From assembly GCA_032718475.1 (NCBI GenBank), contig JAUCBJ010000275.1:1-56680 (forward strand): DNA of 56,680 bases, written 5' to 3'. Position numbers and translations under genes: made by a program. The stretch comes from Nemertoderma westbladi (taxonomy: Eukaryota; Xenacoelomorpha; Nemertodermatida; Nemertodermatidae). Below are positions 15,701 to 31,400 of the stretch, piece by piece. How positions within the stretch are numbered: the first letter of the stretch is position 1; every line of letters begins with the position of its first letter. The notes below the pieces were generated by a model that worked only from the letters and a program-made list of their open reading frames with translations, made no database searches and was not told the DNA's origin.

Positions 15701-17945
15701 GACCTTGGTATAATAAACAAACTGATTAACTCAGCAGGCCTTGTATTACGGCGGCCTTGGTATAATAAACAAACTGATTAACTCAGCAGGCCTTGTATTA
15801 CTGCGGCCTTGGTATAAGAAACAAACTGATCAACTCAGCAGGCCTTGTATTACGGCGGCCTTGGTATAATAAACAGACTGATTAACTCAGCAGGCCTTGT
15901 ATTGCGGCGGCCTTGGTATAATAAACAAACTGATTAACTCAGCAGGCCTTGTATTACGGCGGCCTTGGTATAATAAACAAACTTATTAACTCAGCAGGCC
16001 TTGTATTACGGCGGCCTTGGTATAATAAACAAACTGATTAACTCAGCAGGCCTTGTATTACGGCGGCCTTGGTATAATAAACAAACTGATTAACTCAGCA
16101 GGCCTTGTATTACGGCGACCTTGGTATAATAAACAAACTGATTAACTCAGCAGGCCTTGTATTACGGCGGCCTTGGTATAATAAACAAACTGATTAACTC
16201 AGCAGGCCTTGTATTACTGCGGCCTTGGTATAAGAAACAAACTGATCAACTCAGCAGGCCTTGTATTACGGCGGCCTTGGTATAATAAACAGACTGATTA
16301 ACTCAGCAGGCCTTGTATTGCGGCGGCCTTGGTATAATAAACAAACTGATTAACTCAGCAGGCCTTGTATTACGGCGGCCTTGGTATAATAAACAAACTT
16401 ATTAACTCAGCAGGCCTTGTATTACGGCGGCCTTGGTATAATAAACAAACTGATTAACTCAGCAGGCCTTGTATTACGGCGACCTTGGTATAATAAACAA
16501 ACTGATTAACTCAGCAGGCCTTGTATTACTGCGACCTTGGTATAATAAACAAACTGATTAACTCAGCAGGCCTTGTATTACTGCGGCCTTGGTATAATAA
16601 ACAAACTGATTATCTCAGCAGGCCTTTTATTACTGCGGCCTTGGTATAATAAACAAACTGATTAACTCAGCAGGCCTTGTATTACGGCGGCCTTGGTATA
16701 ATAAACAAACTGATTATCTCAGCAGGCCTTGTATTACGGCGGCCTTGGTATAATAAACAAACTGATTAACTCAGCAGGCCTTGTATTACTGCGGCCTTGG
16801 TATAATAAACAAACTGATTAACTCAGCAGGCCTTGTATTACGGCGGCCTTGGTATAATAAACAAACTGATTAACTCAGCAGGCCTTGTATTACGGCGGCC
16901 TTGGTATAATAAACAAACTGATTAACTCAGCAGGCCTTGTATTACGGCGGCCTTGGTATAATAAACAAACTGATTAACTCAGCAGGCCTTGTATTACGGC
17001 GGCCTTGGTATAATAAACAAACTGATTAACTCAGCAGGCCTTGTGTTACGGCGGCCTTGGTATAATAAACAAACTGATTAACTCAGCAGGCCTTGTATTA
17101 CTGCGGCCTTGGTATAATAAACAAACTGATTAACTCAGCAGGCCTTGTGTTACGGCGACCTTGGTATAATAAACAAACTGATTAACTCAGCAGGCCTTGT
17201 ATTACGGCGGCCTTGGTATAATAAACAAACTGATTAACTCAGCAGGCCTTGTATTACTGCGGCCTTGGTATAATAAACAAACTTATTAACTCAGCAGGCC
17301 TTGTATTACTGCGGCCTTGGTATAATAAACAGACTGATTAACTCAGCAGGCCTTGTATTGCGGCGGCCTTGGTATAATAAACAAACTGATTAACTCAGCA
17401 GGCCTTGTATTACTGCGGCCTTGGTATAATAAACAAACTGATTAACTCAGCAGGCCTTGTATTACTGCGGCCTTGGTATAATAAACAAACTGATTAACTC
17501 AGCAGGCCTTGTATTACGGCGGCCTTGGTATAATAAACAAACTGATTAACTCAGCAGGCCTTGAATTACGGCGGCCTTGGTATAATAAACAAACTGATTA
17601 ACTCAGCAGGCCTTGTATTACGGCGGCCTTGGTATAATAAACAAACTGATTAACTCAGCAGGCCTTGTATTACGGCGGCCTTGGTATAATAAACAAACTG
17701 ATTAACTCAGCAGGCCTTGTATTACTGCGGCCTTGGTATAATAAACAAACTGATTAACTCAGCAGGCCTTGTATTACGGCGGCCTTGGTATAATAAACAA
17801 ACTGATTAACTCAGCAGGCCTTGTATTACGGCGACCTTGGTATAATAAACAAACTGATTAACTCAGCAGGCCTTGTATTACGGCGGCCTTGGTATAATAA
17901 ACAAACTGATTAACTCAGCAGGCCTTGTATTACTGCGGCCTTGGT
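785..17945 (+). repeat. Large higher-order duplications in the left half of the 52-bp array
   Basis: The rare marker TATAAGAAAC followed by GATCAACTC occurs at 785, 7181, 10613, 12797, 12953, 15813, 16229 and 17945. All spacings are exact multiples of 52: 123, 66, 42, 3, 55, 8 and 33 units. Most markers are followed by the same ordered series of variants: a CAGACTG unit, a TTGCGGCGG unit, AAACTTATTAAC units, CTCACCAGG, then TATCTC/CCTTTTATT units. CTCTGCAGG at 1742 and 8138 is also 6,396 bp apart. The blocks at 7181 and 10613 uniquely share CCTTGTTATAAT and a CTGTGG unit at the same offset (3,432 bp), then differ by a six-unit indel. This shows multi-kilobase segmental duplication, not only unit-by-unit slippage. 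Confidence 0.88.
4049..5296 (+). repeat. 624-bp (12-unit) higher-order repeat within the 52-bp array
   Basis: The CTACGG variant appears at 4049, 4257, 4413, 4673, 4881, 5037 and 5245, spaced 4, 3, 5, 4, 3 and 4 units. The set is therefore self-similar at 624 bp: 4049 to 4673, 4257 to 4881, 4413 to 5037. The independent marker CTCTGCAGG at 4186 and 4810 also gives 624 bp. Two full 12-mer copies plus a partial one are visible. Confidence 0.85.
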
Positions 17946-19485
17946 ATAAGAAACAAACTGATCAACTCAGCAGGCCTTGTATTACGGCGGCCTTGGTATA
18001 ATAAACAGACTGATTAACTCAGCAGGCCTTGTATTGCGGCGGCCTTGGTATAATAAACAAACTGATTAACTCAGCAGGCCTTGTATTACGGCGGCCTTGG
18101 TATAATAAACAAACTTATTAACTCAGCAGGCCTTGTATTACGGCGGCCTTGGTATAATAAACAAACTGATTAACTCAGCAGGCCTTGTATTACTGCGGCC
18201 TTGGTATAATAAACAAACTTATTAACTCAGCAGGCCTTGTATTACTGCGGCCTTGGTATAATAAACAAACTGATTAACTCAGCAGGCCTTGTATTACTGC
18301 GGCCTTGGTATAATAAACAAACTGATTAACTCAGCAGGCCTTGTATTACGGCGGCTTTGGTATAATAAACAAACTGATTAACTCACCAGGCCTTGTATTA
18401 CGGCGGCCTTGGTATAATAAACAAACTGATTATCTCAGCAGGCCTTTTATTACTGCGGCCTTGGTATAATAAACAAACTGATTAACTCAGCAGGCCTTGT
18501 ATTACTGCGGCCTTGGTATAATAAACAAACTGATTATCTCAGCAGGCCTTTTATTACTGCGGCCTTGGTATAATAAACAAACTGATTAACTCAGCAGGCC
18601 TTGTATTACGGCGTCCTTGGTATAATAAACAAACTGATTAACTCAGCAGGCCTTGTATTACTGCGGCCTTGGTATAATAAACAAACTGATTAACTCAGCA
18701 GGCCTTGTATTACGGCGGCCTTGGTATAATAAACAAACTGATTAACTCAGCAGGCCTTGTATTACGGCGGCCTTGGTATAATAAACAAACTGATTAACTC
18801 AGCAGGCCTTGTATTACTGCGGCCTTGGTATAATAAACAAACTGATTAACTCAGCAGGCCTTGTATTACTGCGACCTTGGTATAATAAACAAACTGATTA
18901 ACTCAGCAGGCCTTGTATTACGGCGACCTTGGTATAATAAACAAACTGATTAACTCAGCAGCCTTGTATTAATGCGGCCTTGGTATAATAAACAAACTGA
19001 TTAATTCAGCAGGCCTTGTATTACTGCGGCCTTGGTATAATAAACAAACTGATTAACTCAGCAGGCCTTGTATTACGGCGACCTTGGTATAATAAACAAA
19101 CTGATTAACTCAGCAGGCCTTGTATTACTGCGGCCTTGGTATAATAAACAAACTGATTAACTCAGCAGGCCTTGTATTACGGCGGCCTTGGTATAATAAA
19201 CAAACTGATTAACTCAGCAGGCCTTGTATTACTGCGGCCTTGGTATAATAAACAAACTGATTAACTCAGCAGGCCTTGTATTACTGTGGCCTTGGTATAA
19301 TAAACAAACTGATTAACTCAGCAGGCCTTGTATTACGGCGACCTTGGTATAATAAACAAACTGATTAACTCAGCAGCCTTGTATTAATGCGGCCTTGGTA
19401 TAATAAACAAACTGATTAACTCAGCAGGCCTTGTATTACTGCGGCCTTGGTATAATAAACAAACTGATTAACTCAGCAGGCCTTG

Positions 19486-22400
19486 TGTTACTGCGGCATT
19501 GGTATAATAAAGAAACTTATTAACTCAGCAGGCCTTGTATTACTGCGGCCTTGGTATAATAAACAAACTTATTAACTCAGCAGGCCTTGTATTACTGCGG
19601 CCTTGGTATAATAAACAAACTTATTAACTCAGCAGGCCTTGTATTACTGCGGCCTTGGTATAATAAACAAACTTATTAACTCAGCAGGCCTTGTGTTACT
19701 GCGGCATTGGTATAATAAACAAACTGATTAACTCAGCAGGCCTTGTATTACTGCGGCCTTGGTATAATAAACAAACTTATTAACTCAGCAGGCCTTGTAT
19801 TACTACGGCCTTGGTATAATAAACAAACTTATTAACTCAGCAGGCCTTGTATTACTGCGGCCTTGGTATAATAAACAAACTGATTAACTCAGCAGGCCTT
19901 GTATTACTGCGGCCTTGGTATAATAAACAAACTGATTAACTCAGCAGGCCTTGTATTACGGCGGCCTTGGTATAATAAACAAACTGATTAACTCAGCAGG
20001 CCTTGTATTACTGCGGCCTTGGTATAATAACAAACTGATTAACTCAGCAGGCCTTGTATTACTGCGGCCTTGGTATAATAAACAAACTGATTAACTCAGC
20101 AGGCCTTGTATTACTGCGGCCTTGGTATAATAAACAAACTGATTAACTCAGCAGGCCTTGTATTACGGCGGCCTTGGTATAATAAACAAACTGATTAACT
20201 CAGCAGGCCTTGTATTACGGCGGCCTTGGTATAATAAACAAACTGATTAACTCAGCAGGCCTTGTATTACGGCGGCCTTGGTATAATAAACAAACTGATT
20301 AACTCAGCAGGCCTTGTATTACTGCGGCCTTGGTATAATAAACAAACTGATTAACTCAGCAGGCCTTGTATTACGGCGGCCTTGGTATAATAAACAAACT
20401 GATTAACTCAGCAGGCCTTGTATTACGGCGGCTTTGGTATAATAAACAAACTGATTAACTCAGCAGGCCTTGTATTACGGCGGCCTTGGTATAATAAACA
20501 AACTGATTAACTCAGCAGGCCTTGTATTACTGCGGCCTTGGTATAATAAACAAACTGATTAACTCAGCAGGCCTTGTATTACTGCGGCCTTGGTATAATA
20601 AACAAACTGATTAACTCAGCAGGCCTTGTATTACGGCGGCCTTGGTATAATAAACAAACTGATTAACTCAGCAGGCCTTGTATTACTGCGGCCTTGGTAT
20701 AATAAACAAACTGATTAACTCAGCAGGCCTTGTATTACGGCGGCCTTGGTATAATAAACAAACTGATTAACTCAGCAGGCCTTGTATTACGGCGGCCTTG
20801 GTATAATAAACAAACTGATTAACTCAGCAGGCCTTGTATTACGGCGGCCTTGGTATAATAAACAAACTGATTAACTCAGCAGGCCTTGTATTACTGCGGC
20901 CTTGGTATAATAAACAAACTGATTAACTCAGCAGGCCTTGTATTACGGCGGCCTTGGTATAATAAACAAACTGATTAACTCAGCAGGCCTTGTATTACGG
21001 CGGCCTTGGTATAATAAACAAACTGATTAACTCAGCAGGCCTTGTATTACTGCGGCCTTGGTATAATAAACAAACTGATTAACTCAGCAGGCCTTGTATT
21101 ACGGCGGCCTTGGTATAATAAACAAACTGATTATCTCAGCAGGCCTTTTATTACTGCGGCCTTGGTATAATAAACAAACTGATTAACTCAGCAGGCCTTG
21201 TATTACTGCGGCCTTGGTATAATAAACAAACTGATTAACTCAGCAGGCCTTGTATTACGGCGGCCTTGGTATAATAAACAAACTGATTAACTCAGCAGGC
21301 CTTGTATTACGGCGGCCTTGTTATAATAAACAAACTGATTAACTCAGCAGGCTTTGTATTACTACGGCCTTGGTATAATAAACAAACTTATTAACTCACC
21401 AGGCCTTGTATTACTACGGCCTTGGTATAATAAACAAACTGATTAACTCAGCAGGCCTTGTATTACGGCGGCCTTGGTATAATAAACAAACTGATTAACT
21501 CAGCAGGCCTTGTATTACTGCGGCCTTGGTATAATAAACAAACTGATTAACTCAGCAGGCCTTGTATTACTGCGGCCTTGGTATAATAAACAAACTGATT
21601 AACTCAGCAGGCCTTGTATTACTGCGGCCTTGGTATAATAAACAAACTGATTAACTCAGCAGGCCTTGTATTACGGCGGCCTTGGTATAATAAACAAACT
21701 GATTAACTCAGCAGGCCTTGTATTACGGCGGCCTTGGTATAATAAACAAACTGATTAACTCAGCAGGCCTTGTATTACGGCGGCCTTGGTATAATAAACA
21801 AACTGATTAACTCAGCAGGCCTTGTATTACGGCGGCCTTGGTATAATAAACAAACTGATTAACTCAGCAGGCCTTGTATTACGGCGGCCTTGGTATAATA
21901 AACAAACTGATTAACTCAGCAGGCCTTGTATTACGGCGGCCTTGGTATAATAAACAAACTGATTAACTCAGCAGGCCTTGTATTACGGCGACCTTGGTAT
22001 AATAAACAAACTGATTAACTCAGCAGGCCTTGTATTACGGCGGCCTTGGTATAATAAACAAACTGATTAACTCAGCAGGCCTTGTATTACTGCGGCCTTG
22101 GTATAAGAAACAAACTGATCAACTCAGCAGGCCTTGTATTACGGCGGCCTTGGTATAATAAACAGACTGATTAACTCAGCAGGCCTTGTATTGCGGCGGC
22201 CTTGGTATAATAAACAAACTGATTAACTCAGCAGGCCTTGTATTACGGCGTCCTTGGTATAATAAACAAACTTATTAACTCAGCAGGCCTTGTATTACGG
22301 CGGCCTTGGTATAATAAACAAACTGATTAACTCAGCAGGCCTTGTATTACTGCGGCCTTGGTATAATAAACAAACTTATTAACTCAGCAGGCCTTGTATT

Positions 22401-25400
22401 ACTGCGGCCTTGGTATAATAAACAAACTGATTAACTCAGCAGGCCTTGTATTACTGCGGCCTTGGTATAATAAACAAACTGATTAACTCAGCAGGCCTTG
22501 TATTACGGCGGCCTTGGTATAATAAACAAACTGATTAACTCACCAGGCCTTGTATTACGGCGGCCTTGGTATAATAAACAAACTGATTATCTCAGCAGGC
22601 CTTTTATTACTGCGGCCTTGGTATAATAAACAAACTGATTAACTCAGCAGGCCTTGTATTACGGCGGCCTTGGTATAATAAACAAACTGATTAACTCAGC
22701 AGGCCTTGTATTACGGCGGCCTTGGTATAATAAACAAACTGATTAACTCAGCAGGCCTTGTATTACTGCGGCCTTGGTATAATAAACAAACTGATTAACT
22801 CAGCAGGCCTTGTATTACTGCGGCCTTGGTATAATAAACAAACTGATTATCTCAGCAGGCCTTTTATTACTGCGGCCTTGGTATAATAAACAAACTGATT
22901 AACTCAGCAGGCCTTGTATTACTGCGGCCTTGGCATAATAAACAAACTGATTAACTCACCAGGCCTTGTATTACGGCGGCCTTGGTATAATAAACAAACT
23001 GATTATCTCAGCAGGCCTTTTATTACTGCGGCCTTGGTATAATAAACAAACTGATTAACTCAGCAGGCCTTGTATTACGGCGGCCTTGGTATAATAAACA
23101 AACTGATTAACTCAGCAGGCCTTGTATTACTGCGGCCTTGGTATAATAAACAAACTGATTAACTCAGCAGGCCTTGTATTACGGCGGCCTTGGTATAATA
23201 AACAAACTGCTTAACTCAGCAGGCCTTGTATTACGGCGGCCTTGGTATAATAAACAAACTGATTAACTCAGCAGGCCTTGTATTACGGCGGCCTTGGTAT
23301 AATAAACAAACTGATTAACTCAGCAGGCCTTGTATTACGGCGGCCTTGGTATAATAAACAAACTGATTAACTCAGCAGGCCTTGTGTTACGGCGGCCTTG
23401 GTATAATAAACAAACTGATTAACTCAGCAGGCCTTGTATTACTGCGGCCTTGGTATAATAAACAAACTGATTAACTCAGCAGGCCTTGTGTTACGGGGCC
23501 TTGGTATAATAAACAAACTGATTAACTCAGCAGGCCTTGTATTACGGCGGCCTTGGTATAATAAACAAACTGATTAACTCAGCAGGCCTTGTATTACGGC
23601 GGCCTTGGTATAATAAACAAACTGATTAACTCAGCAGGCCTTGTATTACGGCGGCCTTGGTATAATAAACAAACTGATTAACTCAGCAGGCCTTGTGTTA
23701 CGGCGGCCTTGGTATAATAAACAAACTGATTAACTCAGCAGGCCTTGTATTACTGCGGCCTTGGTATAATAAACAAACTGATTAACTCAGCAGGCCTTGT
23801 ATTACTGCGGCCTTGGTATAATAAACAAACTGATTATCTCAGCAGGCCTTGTATTACTGCGGCCTTGGTATAATAAACAAACTGATTAACTCAGCAGGCC
23901 TTGTATTACTGCGGCCTTGGTATAATAAACAAACTGATTAACTCAACAGGCCTTTTATTACTGCGGCCTTGGTATAATAAACAAACTGATTAACTCAGCA
24001 GGCCTTTTATTACTGCGGCCTTGGTATAATAAACAAACTGATTAACTCAGCAGGCCTTGTATTACTGCGGCCTTGGTATAATAAACAAACTGATTAACTC
24101 AGCAGGCCTTGTATTACGGCGGCCTTGGTATAATAAACAAACTGATTAACTCAGCAGGCCTTGTATTACGGCGGCCTTGGTATAATAAACAAACTGATTA
24201 ACTCAGCAGGCCTTGTATTTCGGCGGCCTTGGTATAATAAACAAACTGATTAACTCAGCAGGCCTTGTATTTCGGCGGCCTTGGTATAATAAACAAACTG
24301 ATTAACTCAGCAGGCCTTGTATTACGGCGACCTTGGTATAATAAACAAACTGATTAACTCAGCAGCCTTGTATTAATGCGGCCTTGGTATAATAAACAAA
24401 CTGATTAACTCAGCAGGCCTTGTATTACTGCGGCCTTGGTATAATAAACAAACTGATTAACTCAGCAGGCCTTGTATTACTGCGGCCTTGGTATAATAAA
24501 CAAACTGATTAACTCAGCAGGCCTTGTATTACGGCGGCCTTGGTATAATAAACAAACTGATTAACTCAGCAGGCCTTGTATTAATGCGGCCTTGGTATAA
24601 TAAACAAACTGATTAACTCAGCAGGCCTTGTATTACTGCGGCCTTGGTATAATAAACAAACTGATTAACTCAGCAGGCCTTGTATTACGGCGGCCTTGGT
24701 ATAATAAACAAACTGATTAACTCAGCAGGCCTTGTATTACTGCGGCCTTGGTATAATAAACAAACTGATTAACTCAGCAGGCCTTGTATTACTGCGGCCT
24801 TGGTATAATAAACAAACTGATTAACTCAGCAGGCCTTGTATTACTGCGGCCTTGGTATAATAACAAACTGATTAACTCAGCAGGCCTTGTATTACGGCGG
24901 CCTTGGTATAATAAACAAACTGATTAACTCAGCAGGCCTTGTATTACTGCGGCCTTGGTATAATAAACAAACTGATTAACTCAGCAGGCCTTGTATTACT
25001 GCGGCCTTGGTATAATAAACAAACTGATTAACTCAGCAGGCCTTGTATTACTGCGGCCTTGGTATAATAAACAAACTGATTAACTCAGCAGGCCTTGTGT
25101 TACGGCGGCCTTGGTATAATAAACAAACTGATTAACTCAGCAGGCCTTGTATTACTGCGGCCTTGGTATAATAAACAAACTGATTAACTCAGCAGGCCTT
25201 GTGTTACGGCGGCCTTGGTATAATAAACAAACTGATTAACTCAGCAGGCCTTGTATTACTGCGGCCTTGGTATAATAAACAAACTGATTAACTCAGCAGG
25301 CCTTGTGTTACGGGGCCTTGGTATAATAAACAAACTGATTAACTCAGCAGGCCTTGTATTACGGCGGCCTTGGTATAATAAACAAACTGATTAACTCAGC

Positions 25401-28400
25401 AGGCCTTGTATTACGGCGGCCTTGGTATAATAAACAAACTGATTAACTCAGCAGGCCTTGTATTACGGCGGCCTTGGTATAATAAACAAACTGATTAACT
25501 CAGCAGGCCTTGTGTTACGGCGGCCTTGGTATAATAAACAAACTGATTAACTCAGCAGGCCTTGTATTACTGCGGCCTTGGTATAATAAACAAACTGATT
25601 AACTCAGCAGGCCTTGTATTACTGCGGCCTTGGTATAATAAACAAACTGATTATCTCAGCAGGCCTTGTATTACTGCGGCCTTGGTATAATAAACAAACT
25701 GATTAACTCAGCAGGCCTTGTATTACTGCGGCCTTGGTATAATAAACAAACTGATTAACTCAGCAGGCCTTTTATTACTGCGGCCTTGGTATAATAAACA
25801 AACTGATTAACTCAGCAGGCCTTTTATTACTGCGGCCTTGGTATAATAAACAAACTGATTAACTCAGCAGGCCTTGTATTACTGCGGCCTTGGTATAATA
25901 AACAAACTGATTAACTCAGCAGGCCTTGTATTACGGCGGCCTTGGTATAATAAACAAACTGATTAACTCAGCAGGCCTTGTATTACGGCGGCCTTGGTAT
26001 AATAAACAAACTGATTAACTCAGCAGGCCTTGTATTTCGGCGGCCTTGGTATAATAAACAAACTGATTAACTCAGCAGGCCTTGTATTTCGGCGGCCTTG
26101 GTATAATAAACAAACTGATTAACTCAGCAGGCCTTGTATTATGGCGACCTTGGTATAATAAACAAACTGATTAACTCAGCAGCCTTGTATTAATGCGGCC
26201 TTGGTATAATAAACAAACTGATTAACTCAGCAGGCCTTGTATTACTGCGGCCTTGGTATAATAAACAAACTGATTAACTCAGCAGGCCTTGTATTACTGC
26301 GGCCTTGGTATAATAAACAAACTGATTAACTCAGCAGGCCTTGTATTACGGCGGCCTTGGTATAATAAACAAACTGATTAACTCAGCAGGCCTTGTATTA
26401 ATGCGGCCTTGGTATAATAAACAAACTGATTAACTCAGCAGGCCTTGTATTACTGCGGCCTTGGTATAATAAACAAACTGATTAACTCAGCAGGCCTTGT
26501 ATTACGGCGGCCTTGGTATAATAAACAAACTGATTAACTCAGCAGGCCTTGTATTACTGCGGCCTTGGTATAATAAACAAACTGATTAACTCAGCAGGCC
26601 TTGTATTACTGCGGCCTTGGTATAATAAACAAACTGATTAACTCAGCAGGCCTTGTATTACGGCGGCCTTGGTATAATAAACAAACTGATTAACTCAGCA
26701 GGCCTTGTATTACGGCGGCCTTGGTATAATAAACAAACTGATTAACTCAGCAGGCCTTGTATTACGGCGGCCTTGGTATAATAAACAAACTGATTAACTC
26801 AGCAGGCCTTGTATTACTGCGGCCTTGGTATAATAAACAAACTGATTAACTCAGCAGGCCTTGTATTACGGCGGCCTTGGTATAATAAACAAACTGATTA
26901 ACTCAGCAGGCCTTGTATTACTGCGGCCTTGGTATAATAAACAAACTGATTAACTCAGCAGGCCTTGTATTACTGCGGCCTTGGTATAATAAACAAACTG
27001 ATTAACTCAGCAGGCCTTGTATTACGGCGGCCTTGGTATAATAAACAAACTGATTAACTCAGCAGGCCTTGTATTACTGCGGCCTTGGTATAATAAACAA
27101 ACTGATTAACTCAGCAGGCCTTGTATTACTGCGGCCTTGGTATAATAAACAAACTGATTAACTCAGCAGGCCTTGTATTACGGCGGCCTTGGTATAATAA
27201 ACAAACTGATTAACTCAGCAGGCCTTGTATTACTGCGGCCTTGGTATAATAACAAACTGATTAACTCAGCAGGCCTTGTATTACGGCGGCCTTGGTATAA
27301 TAAACAAACTGATTAACTCAGCAGGCCTTGTATTACTGCGGCCTTGGTATAATAAACAAACTGATTAACTCAGCAGGCCTTGTATTACTGCGGCCTTGGT
27401 ATAATAAACAAACTGATTAACTCAGCAGGCCTTGTATTACTGCGGCCTTGGTATAATAAACAAACTGATTAACTCAGCAGGCCTTGTATTACTGCGGCCT
27501 TGGTATAATAAACAAACTGATTAACTCAGCAGGCCTTGTATTACTGCGGCCTTGGTATAATAAACAAACTGATTAACTCAGCAGGCCTTGTATTACTGCG
27601 GCCTTGGTATAATAAACAAACTTATTAACTCAGCAGGCCTTGTATTACTGCGGCCTTGGTATAATAAACAAACTTATTAACTCAGCAGGCCTTGTATTAC
27701 TGCGGCCTTGGTATAATAAACAAACTTATTAACTCAGCAGGCCTTGTATTACTGCGGCCTTGGTATAATAAACAAACTTATTAACTCAGCAGGCCTTGTG
27801 TTACTGCGGCATTGGTATAATAAACAAACTGATTAACTCAGCAGGCCTTGTATTACTGCGGCCTTGGTATAATAAACAAACTTATTAACTCAGCAGGCCT
27901 TGTATTACTACGGCCTTGGTATAATAAACAAACTTATTAACTCAGCAGGCCTTGTATTACTGCGGCCTTGGTATAATAAACAAACTGATTAACTCAGCAG
28001 GCCTTGTATTACTGCGGCCTTGGTATAATAAACAAACTGATTAACTCAGCAGGCCTTGTATTACGGCGGCCTTGGTATAATAAACAAACTGATTAACTCA
28101 GCAGGCCTTGTATTACTGCGGCCTTGGTATAATAACAAACTGATTAACTCAGCAGGCCTTGTATTACTGCGGCCTTGGTATAATAAACAAACTGATTAAC
28201 TCAGCAGGCCTTGTATTACTGCGGCCTTGGTATAATAAACAAACTGATTAACTCAGCAGGCCTTGTATTACGGCGGCCTTGGTATAATAAACAAACTGAT
28301 TAACTCAGCAGGCCTTGTATTACGGCGGCCTTGGTATAATAAACAAACTGATTAACTCAGCAGGCCTTGTATTACGGCGGCCTTGGTATAATAAACAAAC

Positions 28401-31400
28401 TGATTAACTCAGCAGGCCTTGTATTACTGCGGCCTTGGTATAATAAACAAACTGATTAACTCAGCAGGCCTTGTATTACGGCGGCCTTGGTATAATAAAC
28501 AAACTGATTAACTCAGCAGACCTTGTATTACGGCGGCCTTGGTATAATAAACAAACTGATTAACTCAGCAGGCCTTGTATCACGGCGGCCTTGGTATAAT
28601 AAACAAACTGATTAACTCAGCAGGCCTTGTATTACTGCGGCCTTGGTATAATAAACAAACTGATTAACTCAGCAGGCCTTGTATTACTGCGGCCTTGGTA
28701 TAATAAACAAACTGATTAACTCAGCAGGCCTTGTATTACGGCGGCCTTGGTATAATAAACAAACTGATTAACTCAGCAGGCCTTGTATTACTGCGGCCTT
28801 GGTATAATAAACAAACTGATTAACTCAGCAGGCCTTGTATTACGGCGGCCTTGGTATAATAAACAAACTGATTAACTCAGCAGGCCTTGTATTACGGCGG
28901 CCTTGGTATAATAAACAAACTGATTAACTCAGCAGGCCTTGTATTACGGCGGCCTTGGTATAATAAACAAACTGATTAACTCAGCAGGCCTTGTATTACT
29001 GCGGCCTTGGTATAATAAACAAACTGATTAACTCAGCAGGCCTTGTATTACGGCGGCCTTGGTATAATAAACAAACTGATTAACTCAGCAGGCCTTGTAT
29101 TACGGCGGCCTTGGTATAATAAACAAACTGATTAACTCAGCAGGCCTTGTATTACTGCGGCCTTGGTATAATAAACAAACTGATTAACTCAGCAGGCCTT
29201 GTATTACGGCGGCCTTGGTATAATAAACAAACTGATTATCTCAGCAGGCCTTTTATTACTGCGGCCTTGGTATAATAAACAAACTGATTAACTCAGCAGG
29301 CCTTGTATTACTGCGGCCTTGGTATAATAAACAAACTGATTAACTCAGCAGGCCTTGTATTACGGCGGCCTTGGTATAATAAACAAACTGATTAACTCAG
29401 CAGGCCTTGTATTACGGCGGCCTTGTTATAATAAACAAACTGATTAACTCAGCAGGCTTTGTATTACTACGGCCTTGGTATAATAAACAAACTTATTAAC
29501 TCAGCAGGCCTTGTATTACTACGGCCTTGGTATAATAAACAAACTGATTAACTCAGCAGGCCTTGTATTACGGCGGCCTTGGTATAATAAACAAACTGAT
29601 TAACTCAGCAGGCTTTGTATTACTACGGCCTTGGTATAATAAACAAACTTATTAACTCAGCAGGCCTTGTATTACTACGGCCTTGGTATAATAAACAAAC
29701 TGATTAACTCAGCAGGCCTTGTATTACGGCGGCCTTGGTATAATAAACAAACTGATTAACTCAGCAGGCCTTGTATTACGGCGGCCTTGGTATAATAAAC
29801 AAACTGATTAACTCAGCAGGCCTTGTATTACTGCGGCCTTGGTATAATAAACAAACTGATTAACTCAGCAGGCCTTGTATTACTGCGGCCTTGGTATAAT
29901 AAACAAACTGATTAACTCAGCAGGCCTTGTATTACTGCGGCCTTGGTATAATAAACAAACTGATTAACTCAGCAGGCCTTGTATTACGGCGGCCTTGGTA
30001 TAATAAACAAACTGATTAACTCAGCAGGCCTTGTATTACGGCGGCCTTGGTATAATAAACAAACTGATTAACTCAGCAGGCCTTGTATTACGGCGGCCTT
30101 GGTATAATAAACAAACTGATTAACTCAGCAGGCCTTGTATTACGGCGGCCTTGGTATAATAAACAAACTGATTAACTCAGCAGGCCTTGTATTACGGCGG
30201 CCTTGGTATAATAAACAAACTGATTAACTCAGCAGGCCTTGTATTACGGCGGCCTTGGTATAATAAACAAACTGATTAACTCAGCAGGCCTTGTATTACG
30301 GCGACCTTGGTATAATAAACAAACTGATTAACTCAGCAGGCCTTGTATTACGGCGGCCTTGGTATAATAAACAAACTGATTAACTCAGCAGGCCTTGTAT
30401 TACTGCGGCCTTGGTATAAGAAACAAACTGATCAACTCAGCAGGCCTTGTATTACGGCGGCCTTGGTATAATAAACAGACTGATTAACTCAGCAGGCCTT
30501 GTATTGCGGCGGCCTTGGTATAATAAACAAACTGATTAACTCAGCAGGCCTTGTATTACGGCGTCCTTGGTATAATAAACAAACTTATTAACTCAGCAGG
30601 CCTTGTATTACGGCGGCCTTGGTATAATAAACAAACTGATTAACTCAGCAGGCCTTGTATTACTGCGGCCTTGGTATAATAAACAAACTGATTAACTCAG
30701 CAGGCCTTGTATTACGGCGGCCTTGGTATAATAAACAAACTGATTAACTCAGCAGGCCTTGTATTACGGCGGCCTTGGTATAATAAACAAACTGATTAAC
30801 TCAGCAGGCCTTGTATTACGGCGGCCTTGGTATAATAAACAAACTGATTAACTCAGCAGGCCTTGTATTACGGCGGCCTTGGTATAATAAACAAACTTAT
30901 TAACTCAGCAGGCCTTGTATTACTGCGGCCTTGGTATAATAAACAAACTGATTAACTCAGCAGGCCTTGTATTACTGCGGCCTTGGTATAATAAACAAAC
31001 TGATTAACTCAGCAGGCCTTGTATTACGGCGGCCTTGGTATAATAAACAAACTGATTAACTCACCAGGCCTTGTATTACGGCGGCCTTGGTATAATAAAC
31101 AAACTGATTATCTCAGCAGGCCTTTTATTACTGCGGCCTTGGTATAATAAACAAACTGATTAACTCAGCAGGCCTTGTATTACGGCGGCCTTGGTATAAT
31201 AAACAAACTGATTAACTCAGCAGGCCTTGTATTACGGCGGCCTTGGTATAATAAACAAACTGATTAACTCAGCAGGCCTTGTATTACTGCGGCCTTGGTA
31301 TAATAAACAAACTGATTAACTCAGCAGGCCTTGTATTACTGCGGCCTTGGTATAATAAACAAACTGATTATCTCAGCAGGCCTTTTATTACTGCGGCCTT

